DNA of 64,000 bases from Gammaproteobacteria bacterium. Its GTDB lineage: Bacteria > Pseudomonadota > Gammaproteobacteria > Steroidobacterales > GCA-2729495. Where the stretch lies: NCBI GenBank assembly GCA_016874095.1, contig VGVH01000006.1, forward strand, positions 62,001 to 126,000, given 5' to 3'. Below the pieces are notes generated by a model. That model saw only the letters and a list, made by a program, of their open reading frames with translations. It made no database searches and was not told where the DNA came from. Positions 32,860-42,151 of the stretch are shown here, in pieces (the first letter of the stretch is position 1; every line of letters begins with the position of its first letter). A program made the position numbers and the translations under genes.

Positions 32860-33654
32860 TCAGCGGCGCAGGAAGGCCACCACCGCGTCGGTCCACGCCC
32901 GCGGCAACTCGTCGATGGCGTCGATCGTGCCGCCCTCGATTTCGGCCCAGGCGAACTGCGGAAACTGTTCGCGTGCCCGTTGCGAGAAGCCGTAGATGGC
33001 ATCGCCGGTGTTGGCGAGGATCAGGCAGGGCGCCGTGAGCCGCGCCATCGCCTCCTCGTGCCGGTAGGTCATCACCGCGTCGTGCGCGTACCAGACCGTG
33101 CGGCCGGCCAGCAGCCCGTGGATGAAATTCGCGTGGAAGGCCTCGATGTCGGTCCAGGCGCCCTGGGCGCCGTGGCGGAAGCCCCACTGCTCGATGAGAT
33201 GGCTGCCGTCCCAGCGCAGGTTCCACTCCTTCTCGCGCGACAGGATCTGGCGCCACATCGCGCGCTCCTCGTCGCTCATCGGCAGCGGGCCGTGCAGGAT
33301 CACGCGATCGGTGCGTCCGGGAAACTGCAGCGCCGCCTCGGTGGCGATGATCGCGCCGGTGTGGTGGCCGAGGATGTGCGCGCGGGCGATGCCGAGCGCG
33401 TCGAGCACGGCGGGCACGACGGGCGCGTACTCGGCGATCGTCGGCGGATGATCCGGCACGTCGGAGCTGCCGAAGCCGGGCAGGTCGATCGCGATGGCGC
33501 GTATGCCGGCAGCAGCGAGCAGCGGCATCACGCGCGCGAACTGCACCATGTCGGTCGGCGACTGGTGCAGCAGCACGAGCGGCATGCCGGTGCCGCAGAC
33601 GGCATAGTGGATCTGGCCGAACGGACCGTCGGCGTAGGCTTTGCGTGGTTTCAT
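32860..33654 (-). CDS. Alpha/beta-hydrolase-fold protein lacking the usual Ser and His
   Basis: A 264-residue cytoplasmic alpha/beta-hydrolase fold: PLVLLHQSPTDM (oxyanion region), IAIDLPGFGSSD, then the nucleophile elbow AHILGHHTGAI. The normal G-x-S-x-G reads G-H-H-T-G, so His98 is at the Ser position. The C-terminal site that usually holds the catalytic His (GGxH) reads EGGTIDAIDELP, so that residue is also missing. The fold is otherwise complete. It may have other chemistry or be a binding protein. ATG 33654 lies only 17 bp from the start of the divergent TMTC gene. Confidence 0.8.
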   Translation of the reverse strand: MKPRKAYADGPFGQIHYAVCGTGMPLVLLHQSPTDMVQFARVMPLLAAAGIRAIAIDLPGFGSSDVPDHPPTIAEYAPVVPAVLDALGIARAHILGHHTGAIIATEAALQFPGRTDRVILHGPLPMSDEERAMWRQILSREKEWNLRWDGSHLIEQWGFRHGAQGAWTDIEAFHANFIHGLLAGRTVWYAHDAVMTYRHEEAMARLTAPCLILANTGDAIYGFSQRAREQFPQFAWAEIEGGTIDAIDELPRAWTDAVVAFLRR

Positions 33655-33671
33655 CCACTAAGCTTATCGCA

Positions 33672-35474
33672 ATGACGAAGGAATCCGCCGTGCGACGCGC
33701 GTGGCCAGGGGCAGTGCTCGTGCTGCTCGTGATGGCGGCCTATGCGCCCGCGCCCTGGGGCGAGCTCGTCTGGGACGACCGGATCCTCATCGACAACCAG
33801 CTGCCGGCCTTCACCGGCTGGCGCGACGCCTTCTGGCCGCCGGCGAACGTCGATCAGTGGTCCGACAACTACTACCGGCCGATCCTCACGCTGAGTTACC
33901 TCGCCGACCGCGCCCTGTTCGGCCGCGAGCCCGGCGGCATGCATGTCGTGAACGTGTTGTTTCACCTGGCCGCGACACTCGGCCTGTACGCGCTGCTGGG
34001 GCTGCTCCTGCGCCAGCGCGCCGCCGGGCACTGGGGCGCACTCGCCGGCGCCGCGCTCTTCGCCGTGCACCCGATCCACACGGAGACGGTGAGCTGGATC
34101 CTCGGCCGCAGCGACGCCGTGGCGGCGCTGTTCCTGTTTCCGGCGACCGCGCTGGCACTGCGCTGGCGCGACGGCGCCGGCGTCGCGTCGCTGATCGCGG
34201 CAGCCGTCGGCTTCGCCCTCGCGCTGCTGTCCAAGGAGGTCGCTGCAGCCGGACTGCTGCTGATTCCTGCGACCCTGTGGCTTGCGCCGCGAGCGGCGGG
34301 CGCGCCGTTGCCGGATGCCGGTCGCTGGCTGCGGCTTGCGATCGCACTGCTCGCAGCGCTGGCTGCTGTCCTGGCGCTGCGCCAGTCCGCGGGCGACGCG
34401 GCGGCCGGATCCGGTTTCGGCACAGCGGACCTGGATACCTGGCCGGCACTCCAGTCGCTGGCCTGGTTCAGCATCAAGGCGATCTGGCCGTGGCCGCAGT
34501 CGATCTTCGTGCCCGCTGAATCACTGCCGGGTGTCGCCGTCACGCTCACCAGCGTCGCGCTACTGCTGGCCGTCGCGGTCTGGGGGTTGCGCCGCTGGCG
34601 CGCCGGCGGCGACGCCCTGCCATTGCTGGCGCTGCTGTGGTTCGGGGCGACCGCCGCGCCGACTCTGGCGGCAGCCGCGTTCAACCTCGCGGCCACGCCG
34701 GTGGCGGAACGCCAGCTCTACCTGCCGAGCGCCGCCGTGTCGCTGCTCGCGGCACTGGCGGTCGCTGCGACGGCCGGCACCGGCCGATGGCGGCTGGCGT
34801 GCAGCGCCGCGGTCATCGTGATCCTCGGCTACGGCGCCACCACGGTGGCGCGCGGCTTCGCCTGGCAGGACAACGAGCGGCTGTGGAGCGACGCGGTGGC
34901 GCAAGCGCCGGCGCACGGGCTGCCCGCGAACGAACTGGCGGTCGTCTATGCCCAGCGCGGCGACATCGAGCGCGCCTTCGCCCTGTGGCAGCGGGCGCGC
35001 ACGCTCATCAACGAGCCGAAGGAGGCCGGCATCGTCGAGGCGAATCTCGGCAACTTCTACCTGCGCCGCGGTGAGGAGCGCCAGGCGTTCGGGCATTTCG
35101 ACCGCGCCGTGCAGCTGTTCTGGGCGCAGCCGAACGCGCACCAGGGGCTGGGGCGACTGCTGATGCGGGAGTCGGCGCGAATCGCCAGCGCCGATGGCGC
35201 CAGGGCGGCGGCAGCGGCGGACCGGGCGACGCTGCACTACCGCGCGGCGCTGGAATTCCGTCCGGCCGCCGCGACCATCCGTTTCGAACTCGCCGACGCG
35301 CTGGCGCGCCTCGGCCAGATGGAAGAACAGCAGGGTGCCGGCAGCACCGCTGCCCTGCACTACGCCGAAGCCCGGGCGGAACTCGAGCGGGCGCTCGCAT
35401 CGGACCCGGCGGCCGGCGAATCGTCCGGCATCCGGTCGCTGCGCGATTTCCTCGCAGCGCGTACCCGCGGCTAG
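33672..35474 (+). CDS. TMTC-like (DUF1736) GT-C membrane glycosyltransferase with TPR tail, paralogue 2
   Basis: A 600-residue protein. ATG 33672 is preferred to the GTG at 33645. Marks: LVWDDRILIDNQLP in the first loop, YYRPILTLSYLADR, VHPIHTETVSWILGRSDAV, SKEVAAAGLLLIPA, KAIWPWPQSIFVP, PVAERQLYLPSAAVS and WQDNERLWSDAVAQAP, then four or five TPR-like helix pairs (LGNFYLRRGEERQAFGHFDRA). Loop sequences are shorter than in paralogue 1 and contain no REP. Its stop overlaps the stop of the convergent paralogue 3 by 4 bp. Expected to sit in the inner membrane with the active loop in the periplasm. Confidence 0.82.
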   Translation: MTKESAVRRAWPGAVLVLLVMAAYAPAPWGELVWDDRILIDNQLPAFTGWRDAFWPPANVDQWSDNYYRPILTLSYLADRALFGREPGGMHVVNVLFHLAATLGLYALLGLLLRQRAAGHWGALAGAALFAVHPIHTETVSWILGRSDAVAALFLFPATALALRWRDGAGVASLIAAAVGFALALLSKEVAAAGLLLIPATLWLAPRAAGAPLPDAGRWLRLAIALLAALAAVLALRQSAGDAAAGSGFGTADLDTWPALQSLAWFSIKAIWPWPQSIFVPAESLPGVAVTLTSVALLLAVAVWGLRRWRAGGDALPLLALLWFGATAAPTLAAAAFNLAATPVAERQLYLPSAAVSLLAALAVAATAGTGRWRLACSAAVIVILGYGATTVARGFAWQDNERLWSDAVAQAPAHGLPANELAVVYAQRGDIERAFALWQRARTLINEPKEAGIVEANLGNFYLRRGEERQAFGHFDRAVQLFWAQPNAHQGLGRLLMRESARIASADGARAAAAADRATLHYRAALEFRPAAATIRFELADALARLGQMEEQQGAGSTAALHYAEARAELERALASDPAAGESSGIRSLRDFLAARTRG

Positions 35475-37330
35475 GGCTGCTGCGTTTCGCCCCGGCGCGG
35501 CCCGGGGGCGCCCGCCGCTGCCCAGATCCGCGCGCGGTAGGCCGGCACGTCGCGCTCGAGTCCCGGCTCGGCGCCGGCCAGGAACGCTGTGAGCGCCTCG
35601 CCCTTCATGCGGGCTTCGAGGTCGTCTAGGCTACCGATCGCCTGGCGCCAGGTGGCGAGCGCCTCGGCGTGGCGCCCTGTGGCGTCCAGCGCCAGCGCCT
35701 CGGCGTGCAGCGCCTGCGCCAGCGCCACCCGCGCTTCGTGGAAGTCGGGCGACTCGATGAGCGCGTTGCGCAACCCGCGGATCGCGCCCGCACGTGCGGC
35801 AAAGGACGCGGCGTCCCGATCGCTGCCGACGGTGAGGACCGTGAGCAGGTCGAGGCCGTAGCCCGCGCGCAGGAATTGCGGGTTCTCGCTGCGCGAGCGC
35901 CGCATCCAGCTGCGGGCGCCGTCGCGGTCGCCGGCGGCGAGGTCCAGCTCCGCGAGGCCGTACATGACCTTGGCGCGCTCGGAGGAATCGGCGTCGGCAT
36001 CGAGCCCGCGCAGGTAGGCAGCGCGGGCCTCTACGCTGCGGCCCGCCGCACGATGGGCGCGGGCGAGGCTGTGCCAGGCGAACACGTTGCCGGGCGCGCG
36101 CTCGGCGGTGGCCGCCCAGAGGCGCGACTCCTCCGACCAGGTCAGGCCCCAGGCGAAGGCGCCGGCGGTGAAAGCGGCAATGCCGGCGAGCAGTGCTGCG
36201 CGCAGCCACGCGTCGGCCAGTCGGGCCCACGCCCAGCCCGCCAGCAACGCCGCACCGACCGACGGCAGATAGGCGTAACGCTCCGCCACCGGCGCACGGG
36301 TCCCGAACGAAATCGCGACCCAGAGTGCGGGGGCCAGAGCCAGCAGGAACCACAGCAGCCCGAGCAGCGGCACGCCATCGCGCTGCCGGCGCCACCTTTG
36401 AATGGCTGCGTAGCCAGCGGCGGCCGTGGCGAGCAGGATCAGGCCGCTGCCGATCAGCGAGGGCAGATCGCCCCAGCCCGCCAGATGCTGCATCGGCCAC
36501 GGCAGGGCGATCTTGAGCAGGTACCAGGCGGTCGAACGGCCCAGCGCGACCAGCGTCAGCAGCGGGCCGAGATCCAGCGGATCGCCGATGCCCGTGGCCG
36601 TGGCCTGCCTGGCCCAGGCATACAGCGTCAGCGGCAGGAGCAGCGCAACCGCGCCGAGCGCCATCGCGCGGCCGTCGAAGGCCGGTGCGGCGGCGGGTCG
36701 CGGCGCGAGCCACAGCAGTGCGGGCAGCAACAGCGCGGCGACCACGCCCACTTCCTTCGCGCCCAGGGCGAGCAACACGAACAACGCCGCCGCGACGAGG
36801 CTCGCTGTGGAACGCCGATCGCGCCAGCCGAGCGCGGCGAGACCGGCTGCGACCACGAAAAGCGTCGAGAGCACGTCGGTGCGCGCACAGATCCAGTTGA
36901 CCGACTCGACGTGCAGCGGATGGACGGCGAACAAGGCCGCTGCCACCAGCGCCGCTTCCCGTGCATCGTCGCCGAGCACCCGCCGCGCGAGCAGCCATAC
37001 CAGCCAGGTCGCAAGGACATGCAGCAGCAGGTTGGTCGCATGCGCCAGCGCGGTCGCCGCCTCGCCGCCGCCGCTCAGATCGAGGAGAAAGCTCAGCGTC
37101 ACCAGCGGGCGGTAATAGGTGTCCGACCAGTTCGGGACGGCGGCCGGCGGCTGGAGCACGTCAACCAGTGACTCGATGCGCGGCAACTGGTCGTCGACGA
37201 GGATGTGGTCGTCCCAGACGAGGCCGCTCCAGAATGCCGGCAGGTGGGCGAGCACGGCGAGCACCAGCGGCACCAGCACGAGCCAGGGACGCGCGATGTC
37301 GATGCGGGCGGTCGGTTCGGCGGACTGCAA
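35471..37330 (-). CDS. TMTC-like (DUF1736) GT-C membrane glycosyltransferase with TPR tail, paralogue 3
   Basis: A 619-residue protein, convergent with paralogue 2. Marks: LVWDDHILVDDQLP, YYRPLVTLSFLLD, VHPLHVESVNWICARTDVL, AKEVGVVAALLLPAL, KIALPWPMQHLAGWGDLP, PVAERYAYLPSVGAALLAG and WSEESRLWAATAERAPGN. The fourth mark differs from the others (LPWP in place of WPWPQ), which suggests it has diverged in donor or acceptor. The C-terminal half is a solenoid of TPR-like units (AYLRGLDADADSSERAKVMYGLAELDLAAGDRDGARSW). It is a single-gene minus-strand unit between two plus-strand genes, which hints at insertion or inversion. Confidence 0.82.
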   Translation of the reverse strand: MQSAEPTARIDIARPWLVLVPLVLAVLAHLPAFWSGLVWDDHILVDDQLPRIESLVDVLQPPAAVPNWSDTYYRPLVTLSFLLDLSGGGEAATALAHATNLLLHVLATWLVWLLARRVLGDDAREAALVAAALFAVHPLHVESVNWICARTDVLSTLFVVAAGLAALGWRDRRSTASLVAAALFVLLALGAKEVGVVAALLLPALLWLAPRPAAAPAFDGRAMALGAVALLLPLTLYAWARQATATGIGDPLDLGPLLTLVALGRSTAWYLLKIALPWPMQHLAGWGDLPSLIGSGLILLATAAAGYAAIQRWRRQRDGVPLLGLLWFLLALAPALWVAISFGTRAPVAERYAYLPSVGAALLAGWAWARLADAWLRAALLAGIAAFTAGAFAWGLTWSEESRLWAATAERAPGNVFAWHSLARAHRAAGRSVEARAAYLRGLDADADSSERAKVMYGLAELDLAAGDRDGARSWMRRSRSENPQFLRAGYGLDLLTVLTVGSDRDAASFAARAGAIRGLRNALIESPDFHEARVALAQALHAEALALDATGRHAEALATWRQAIGSLDDLEARMKGEALTAFLAGAEPGLERDVPAYRARIWAAAGAPGPRRGETQQP

Positions 37331-37397
37331 TGCTTTATCCTTCGCGAACCAGAGGTGGAACTCGGGGGGTCACAGGTCCGCAGTGTAAGCGAGCGCC

Positions 37398-37817
37398 ATG
37401 CGGCGCGCCCCTGGCGGTACCTGCGCAGGTTCGATGGCCACCTTCCTGCTTGCCACGCTTGCACTGTGGCTCACCTGGACCGCGTACTTCGCGACCCGCG
37501 AGGCGGCCACGCCGCGCGAGGCCTTTGCCTACGGCGCCGTCGCGTTCGCCGCCCAGCTCGTCGCGACCGAACTCGCGCTCGGCATCGCCGGCGTGCTGAC
37601 GCGGCCCGCACTGCTGGCGGCGCTCGCACTGGGCGCCATTCCGCCAGCTGTTGCCGCGGCCTCGCGGTGGCGGCTGTCGGTGCTGCGTTTCTCCACCGGC
37701 GCCAGGGGCGACGCCGCCCTGTGGCTGCTAGTTGCACTCGCAGGCGTCGCCCTGGCCTGGATTGCAGCGGCGGCGTGGCTGCTGCCGCCGCGGGGAATGG
37801 ACGATCTCGCCTACTGA
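37398..37817 (+). pseudogene. N-terminal remnant of a GT-C membrane glycosyltransferase
   Basis: An open frame of 139 codons that matches only the start of the large GT-C protein at 44417-46666: FAAQLVATELALGI aligns with FAAQLVAVQLALGL, and AWLLPPRGMDDLAY aligns with TWLLPPRGVDDLSY. The match ends exactly in the first periplasmic loop that normally carries the catalytic Asp pair; a TGA follows at once. The remaining roughly 600 residues are absent. The fragment faces a GT-C gene that is missing its own C-terminus, with 66 bp between them. A deletion is the simplest explanation. Confidence 0.75.
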
Positions 37818-37883
37818 CCGGCCGCGCCCGCGCCAGCCTGAGTCGTTTGCCTCGAAGGAGAACGCGATGGTGCCGCGCGCCGC

Positions 37884-39158
37884 CTAGGCCAGGCGCTCGG
37901 CCGGCGTGCCCTGCGGCGCAACGGCCAGCGAAGCCATCATGTGCCGGCGCAGGTAGGTCGCATCCTCGTTCCAGATGCGCTCCTCGACGCGCTCGTGCAG
38001 GTAGGGATAGAGCGGATCGCCGTACCACGCGAGGTTCTTCAGCCAATGCGGGGCGGTGAGCGTGAGCACGGCGGCGAAGGCGACGCCTGCTGCCGCCAGC
38101 CAGCGACCGCGATCACCCGGTCGCAGTGCGCGCCAGAGGACCCGCAGCGCCAGTGCCAGCGCGGGAAACGCCACGATCAGCACGGCGGAGTACTTGGTGA
38201 GCAGCGCACCCGCCACCGCGACGGCAAGGAGCAGCCAGACGCCGGTGCGATGCGTGCGCCAGGCGCGCAACGCCAGGAGCGCCAGCACCGGCGCCCAGAA
38301 CGCCGCCACGTGGTCCGCCCCGGCGATCAGCGCCGAGTCGAACACGAACAGGGCCGGGAACAGGAACAGGGCAACCCAGGCGTGGCGCAGGCGCGGCCGG
38401 GCGATCAGCGCCCGGGCCAGCACCGCGATACCAGCGAGTGTGGCGAGGAACAGCGTGTACTCCAGATGCAGCGCGAGCGCGACCTGGTCGAACAGCGCCC
38501 CGCCCGGCACCATGAACGCCCAGGCGTAGAGCACGCTCGAGAGGTGTGGATAGGCGCCGATGTACCAGCCTTCGCGGAACGCGCTGATCCCGCCGTCCGC
38601 GACGTAGTGCTCCGCGATGGCGAGGTGGTACCAGCGCGCATCGAAACCGATCTGGTGCGGCACCAGGATGCCGATGTAGACCACCGCCGCCGCCGTGATG
38701 CCGAGAGCAACGAGGACCGCGCGCCAGACACGTACCGCCAGCGGCCGCGGACGGGAATGCGCAACCGCGCGGACATGGCGCCTGATGCGCGGCCCCAGCA
38801 CCCGCCAGGCCGGTCGCGCGAAGCCGCCCAGGAGGAGCGCCGGCCAGGCAAGGAAAAAAGCCGTGCCGAACCATCCCGCAATGCCGGCGAGGAAGGTGCC
38901 GAGGAAGAAAACATAAACCCCGGCGGCTGACGCGGCGAGCAGACGCTCGCCTGTCCGTGCACGGCCCGGCAGCAGCCGGGCCGTCAGCGCCGTGCCCGCC
39001 GCGAGGCAGGCGGCAGCCCATGCGAGGCAGGCGAGCCAGTAGCCGGCATAGCGCCAGACCAGCCAGAATTCCAGCGGGTAGGCCGCATGCACGGCCCGCA
39101 CGAACACGGCGAGCGCTGCCGCCAGCACGACGCTGAGGGCAGCGCGACGCCAGAGCAT
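37884..39158 (-). CDS. GT-C type membrane glycosyltransferase, C-terminally truncated
   Basis: A 424-residue protein with about ten membrane helices. The first long periplasmic loop has IGFDARWYHLAIAEHYVADGGISAF, which fits the Asp-containing loop of GT39-like enzymes, followed by YPHLSSVLYAW, LIAGADHVAAFWAPVLALLALRAW, LLTKYSAVLIVAFPAL and HWLKNLAWYGDPLYPYLHE. The protein stops soon after this last motif (TPAERLA), where relatives continue for 100-300 residues. The TAG is next to the remnant at 37398-37817. It starts with ATG at 39158, sharing one base with the stop of the upstream gene, and is the last gene of the operon from 46666. Activity may be lost. Confidence 0.72.
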   Translation of the reverse strand: MLWRRAALSVVLAAALAVFVRAVHAAYPLEFWLVWRYAGYWLACLAWAAACLAAGTALTARLLPGRARTGERLLAASAAGVYVFFLGTFLAGIAGWFGTAFFLAWPALLLGGFARPAWRVLGPRIRRHVRAVAHSRPRPLAVRVWRAVLVALGITAAAVVYIGILVPHQIGFDARWYHLAIAEHYVADGGISAFREGWYIGAYPHLSSVLYAWAFMVPGGALFDQVALALHLEYTLFLATLAGIAVLARALIARPRLRHAWVALFLFPALFVFDSALIAGADHVAAFWAPVLALLALRAWRTHRTGVWLLLAVAVAGALLTKYSAVLIVAFPALALALRVLWRALRPGDRGRWLAAAGVAFAAVLTLTAPHWLKNLAWYGDPLYPYLHERVEERIWNEDATYLRRHMMASLAVAPQGTPAERLA

Positions 39159-39970
39159 CAGAAAGTCACCCTGAACACGCCGCGCAGGGCGAAACCCAGC
39201 AACAGCGTGAATCCGAAGAGCAGCCAGGACGCCGACGACAGGCCGATGAACTCCCCCCGCGCGCGCGGGTAGTCCACCGTCACGGATGCAACCGGAGAGC
39301 CTGCGGGCAAGGCCTGCTCAACCGCGGAACCGAGCGTGCGCCAGTCATCGGCGCGATAGACCACTGGCGCCAGCGGCGGCATCCCGTCGCCGACGAGGAC
39401 ACGTCGCGCAACGGTGTTTCCCGCCACGTCGAACTCGACCTGCTGCGGACCGGATCCTGCGCCGCTGACCCGCCAGAGCACTTCGCCGCGGTCATCCAGG
39501 CGCAGCGCCGGCGTCTCGACCACGACGCCCGAGCCACGCAGCGACACGGCGCCTTGCGACTCGATCGCGATCGTGACGATCGCTCCTTCGCCGGGCGCGA
39601 GCGGTCGCCACGCGTGGCGCGCCTCGACCTGCACGAGCAGCAGCGCCACCGGCACCAGCATCAGCGCGAGCGGGACGACCGAGTAACCGAGATAAGCCAG
39701 CGAATGCAGGACCACCCTGCCCTGCGCCCGCAACAGGACGCCAGGATCGTCCTTGTAGAGCCACAGCTCCAGCAGGTGCGCCTTGATCTGGTCCTTGGCA
39801 TGGGTAATGCCCGCCTGGTCGGACGCGAACCGGAAGACCAGCAGCGCAAAAACCGTGAGCGGCACTGCAGTGGCAGCGATCTGCCATGCGGCCGGGAGAC
39901 CGGCGATCAGCCCGAACCACGCCGAGCCCAGTGCGTTCGTCCCGGCGTTGAGCGCCTCGTAGGCCGTCAT
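39158..39970 (-). CDS. Membrane protein of unknown function with periplasmic beta domain
   Basis: A 270-residue protein I do not recognise. Hydrophobic segments lie at about 25-45 (AWQIAATAVPLTVFALLVFRF), 95-120 (AYLGYSVVPLALMLVPVALLLVQV) and at the C-terminus (SSASWLLFGFTLLLGFALRGVF). Between the first two, a basic cytoplasmic stretch GITHAKDQIKAHLLELWLYKDDPGVLL recalls the cytosolic helical part of YidC/EMC3-type proteins, but the similarity is weak. The 130-residue periplasmic part is beta-rich (VTIAIESQGAVSLRGSGVVVETPALRLDDRGEVLWRV). ATG 39970 is used; the longer frame lies over the small gene upstream. It is in the operon with a phosphodiesterase-fold enzyme and TMTC paralogue 4. Confidence 0.65.
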   Translation of the reverse strand: MTAYEALNAGTNALGSAWFGLIAGLPAAWQIAATAVPLTVFALLVFRFASDQAGITHAKDQIKAHLLELWLYKDDPGVLLRAQGRVVLHSLAYLGYSVVPLALMLVPVALLLVQVEARHAWRPLAPGEGAIVTIAIESQGAVSLRGSGVVVETPALRLDDRGEVLWRVSGAGSGPQQVEFDVAGNTVARRVLVGDGMPPLAPVVYRADDWRTLGSAVEQALPAGSPVASVTVDYPRARGEFIGLSSASWLLFGFTLLLGFALRGVFRVTF

Positions 39971-39974
39971 CGTC

Positions 39975-40178
39975 TCAACTGATGTAACCGAGACCGCGCA
40001 GTTTCTTGCGGATCTCCTCGTCGCTTTCCGCGCCCTCGAACTCGGCGACCTGGCGCTCGAGTGCGTGCGCGACGAATTCCTCCGGTGACGAATACCCCGC
40101 AGCCTCCGCAATCACGCGGATCTTTTCCCAGAGGTTCTTGTCGATCGACACCTTCTTCGAACCGAACATCCCATGCAC
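39975..40178 (-). CDS. Small conserved ribbon-helix-helix-like protein
   Basis: A 67-residue soluble protein (or 64 if it starts at the ATG at 40169). KKVSIDKNLWEKIRVIAEAAGYSSPEEFVAHALERQVAE has the strand-helix-turn-helix layout of ribbon-helix-helix DNA-binding or antitoxin-like domains, followed by an acidic helix EGAESDEEIRKKLRGLGYIS. There is no toxin gene beside it. It lies between the phosphodiesterase-fold gene (17 bp) and the membrane gene (4 bp) and is therefore part of the operon. It could be a regulator of the operon, or a small partner of the membrane proteins. Confidence 0.68.
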   Translation of the reverse strand: MHGMFGSKKVSIDKNLWEKIRVIAEAAGYSSPEEFVAHALERQVAEFEGAESDEEIRKKLRGLGYIS

Positions 40179-40195
40179 TCCCGATTCGGATGACC

Positions 40196-42151
40196 TCAGC
40201 GCAGCAGGTTGCGACCTTGCATGACGTCAGGCGCGTCGACGCCGAAGTAACCCAGGATGGTCACCGGCAGGTCCGCGAGATCGCCACCGTCGAGCACCGG
40301 GCGGTTGGCAACCAGCACGCCCGGCACGGTCCGCGAGTCCATGCAGTGATCGCCGCTCCAGGCCTCGTCATTGTCCTCGAGCAGGGTCGCAGCGACCTTG
40401 CCGGTGCTCGTCGCCCAGGATGCGCGATAACCCCAGGCATAGCCGACGACGACATCCGGCGCCGCCTCGACGTGCGGACCATGATAAACGTCCTCGCGCA
40501 GCACCGCCTGCGTCACCACCGGCTGATTGCCCGGCAGATCGCGCCAGGCGAGCAGCTTGCCGGCGATCTCCCGGGCCAGCGCAGCGCGTTCGGCAGGAGC
40601 CACGATGCCATCGCGCTCGCGACCCTTCACGTTGATGTACAGCGAGTTCAGGCCGATGCTGAACGCGCGGGTTCTTTTCCAGTCGATCCCGCCGAGCCAG
40701 TCGTTGCGATCACGGGCCGAAGGATCCGCGAGCGCGAGGTAGCCCTGCTGCTCGAGCCAGGCATTCAGGTGTGCCTGGCGGCGAAACGGCGCGAAGCCGT
40801 GGTCCGACATGACGATGAGCGCGGTCTCGTCGCCCGCGGCGGCCATCGCCTGACCCACGAAGTCGTCGACCTCGCGATAGGTCTCGCGCATCGCGCCCAG
40901 CAGGTCACCGGGCGTGGCCGGGTCGTGGAACGGGTGCGAGGGATCGTTCTCCCGGCCCAGCATGTGGTGGCGCTGGTCGAGCGTGCTCAGGTAGAAGAAC
41001 AGGAACCGGTCGCCCCGCGCGCGGCGGAACTGCCCGAGTTCCAGGGCGAAGAGCCGCCGCCGCTCCTCCATCACCAAACCCGACTGGCGCACGAATTCCT
41101 GCGGCGTGAACAGATTCGCCGACAGCGCCTTCGTTTCCTCCGGCATCTCCTCCGTATAGAAGAGACCCGCGTGCTCGGCGAGCTCGCGCGCGTATTCGGC
41201 GGGATGCGAGACCGGCTGGGCCGGCTCGGTCGGATCGATGTTGACCGGCGTGACGTAGATCGCCGGCTGCGGCAGGAGCCGCTGCGCGTAGACCCGCACC
41301 ATGCCGGGCACATCGAGGAGGCCCGGCACGAGGCTGAAGCGCACCTTGAGCCAGGGACTCCACTCGCCTTCCCGCAGCAACGCACGCGCGGTGCCGAAAT
41401 CCACGAGTGCGACCGGGTTCTCGCGGTCGATGCGCAGGTCGAAACGCGCCGTGGACCAGGGCGCACTCTCCAGCAGCGAATTCGGCGGGCCGTCGATCTC
41501 GCCGCTGAACACACCGCGGCCGCCAAGCAGGCGCCGCACGATGCCGCCGGAAACCGTGCCGGCGGCAACCGCCGTGTCATTGGTGAAATAGAAGAAGGTG
41601 CCGGGCGTGCCGCGCAGGTCCGGCGTGCCCATGCCGGAAACCGAGCGCCCGGCGGGCACCGGCGGATAGTTCGCCGGAACCTGGAAGAGCCGGACGTCGA
41701 CATCGGCTTCGTCGAGGAATTCCCAGAACGCCCGGCCCTTGCGCAGGAGCACCGTCTTCTCGGTGCCGAGCGGCAGCCGCCAGCGGCCGAGCGGAATCGG
41801 CTCGAGCCCCGCCTTCTCGACGCGGGCGGCCGAGAGATAGGGCTCCAGCGTGGCGCGATCGAGATGCAGGAAATCGAACAGTCCATGGCCGCCGGGATCC
41901 ATGCCGGTGATGAAGCTCGACCAGGCGACAGGGCTCTGCGGCGGAATGGTGGTGCCGAGTGTCGACTGCCCGCCCTGCTTCGCGAGGCGCGACAGGTTGG
42001 GCAGCAGGCCTTCATCCATGTACTGGCGCATCAGGCCCGGATCCATGCCGTCGACGCCGAGCACGATCATGCGCCGATCCGCGGCGCCGGCTGCGAGCGC
42101 CACCAGTGCCAGCAGCACCGCCGCGATCCGCGCGATACGACGGGCGTCCAT
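40196..42151 (-). CDS. Secreted type I phosphodiesterase/nucleotide pyrophosphatase-fold enzyme
   Basis: A 651-residue periplasmic protein. Signal peptide MDARRIARIAAVLLALVALAAGA. The alkaline-phosphatase-superfamily domain shows MIVLGVDGMDPGLM (Asp34), TTIPPQSPVAWSSFITGMDPGGHGLFDFL (likely nucleophile Ser73), TLDQRHHMLG, ALIVMSDHGFAPF and a late DHCMDSRTVPGVLVAN. It resembles the phosphodiesterase/nucleotide pyrophosphatase group, not the Cys sulfatases. The start shares one base with the stop of TMTC paralogue 4 (TAATG). The paired occurrence of a TMTC-like gene and an alkaline-phosphatase-superfamily gene is also seen at 29435-32800. Substrate unknown; a polyprenyl-phosphate sugar or phospho-substituted glycan is possible. 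Confidence 0.82.
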   Translation of the reverse strand: MDARRIARIAAVLLALVALAAGAADRRMIVLGVDGMDPGLMRQYMDEGLLPNLSRLAKQGGQSTLGTTIPPQSPVAWSSFITGMDPGGHGLFDFLHLDRATLEPYLSAARVEKAGLEPIPLGRWRLPLGTEKTVLLRKGRAFWEFLDEADVDVRLFQVPANYPPVPAGRSVSGMGTPDLRGTPGTFFYFTNDTAVAAGTVSGGIVRRLLGGRGVFSGEIDGPPNSLLESAPWSTARFDLRIDRENPVALVDFGTARALLREGEWSPWLKVRFSLVPGLLDVPGMVRVYAQRLLPQPAIYVTPVNIDPTEPAQPVSHPAEYARELAEHAGLFYTEEMPEETKALSANLFTPQEFVRQSGLVMEERRRLFALELGQFRRARGDRFLFFYLSTLDQRHHMLGRENDPSHPFHDPATPGDLLGAMRETYREVDDFVGQAMAAAGDETALIVMSDHGFAPFRRQAHLNAWLEQQGYLALADPSARDRNDWLGGIDWKRTRAFSIGLNSLYINVKGRERDGIVAPAERAALAREIAGKLLAWRDLPGNQPVVTQAVLREDVYHGPHVEAAPDVVVGYAWGYRASWATSTGKVAATLLEDNDEAWSGDHCMDSRTVPGVLVANRPVLDGGDLADLPVTILGYFGVDAPDVMQGRNLLR

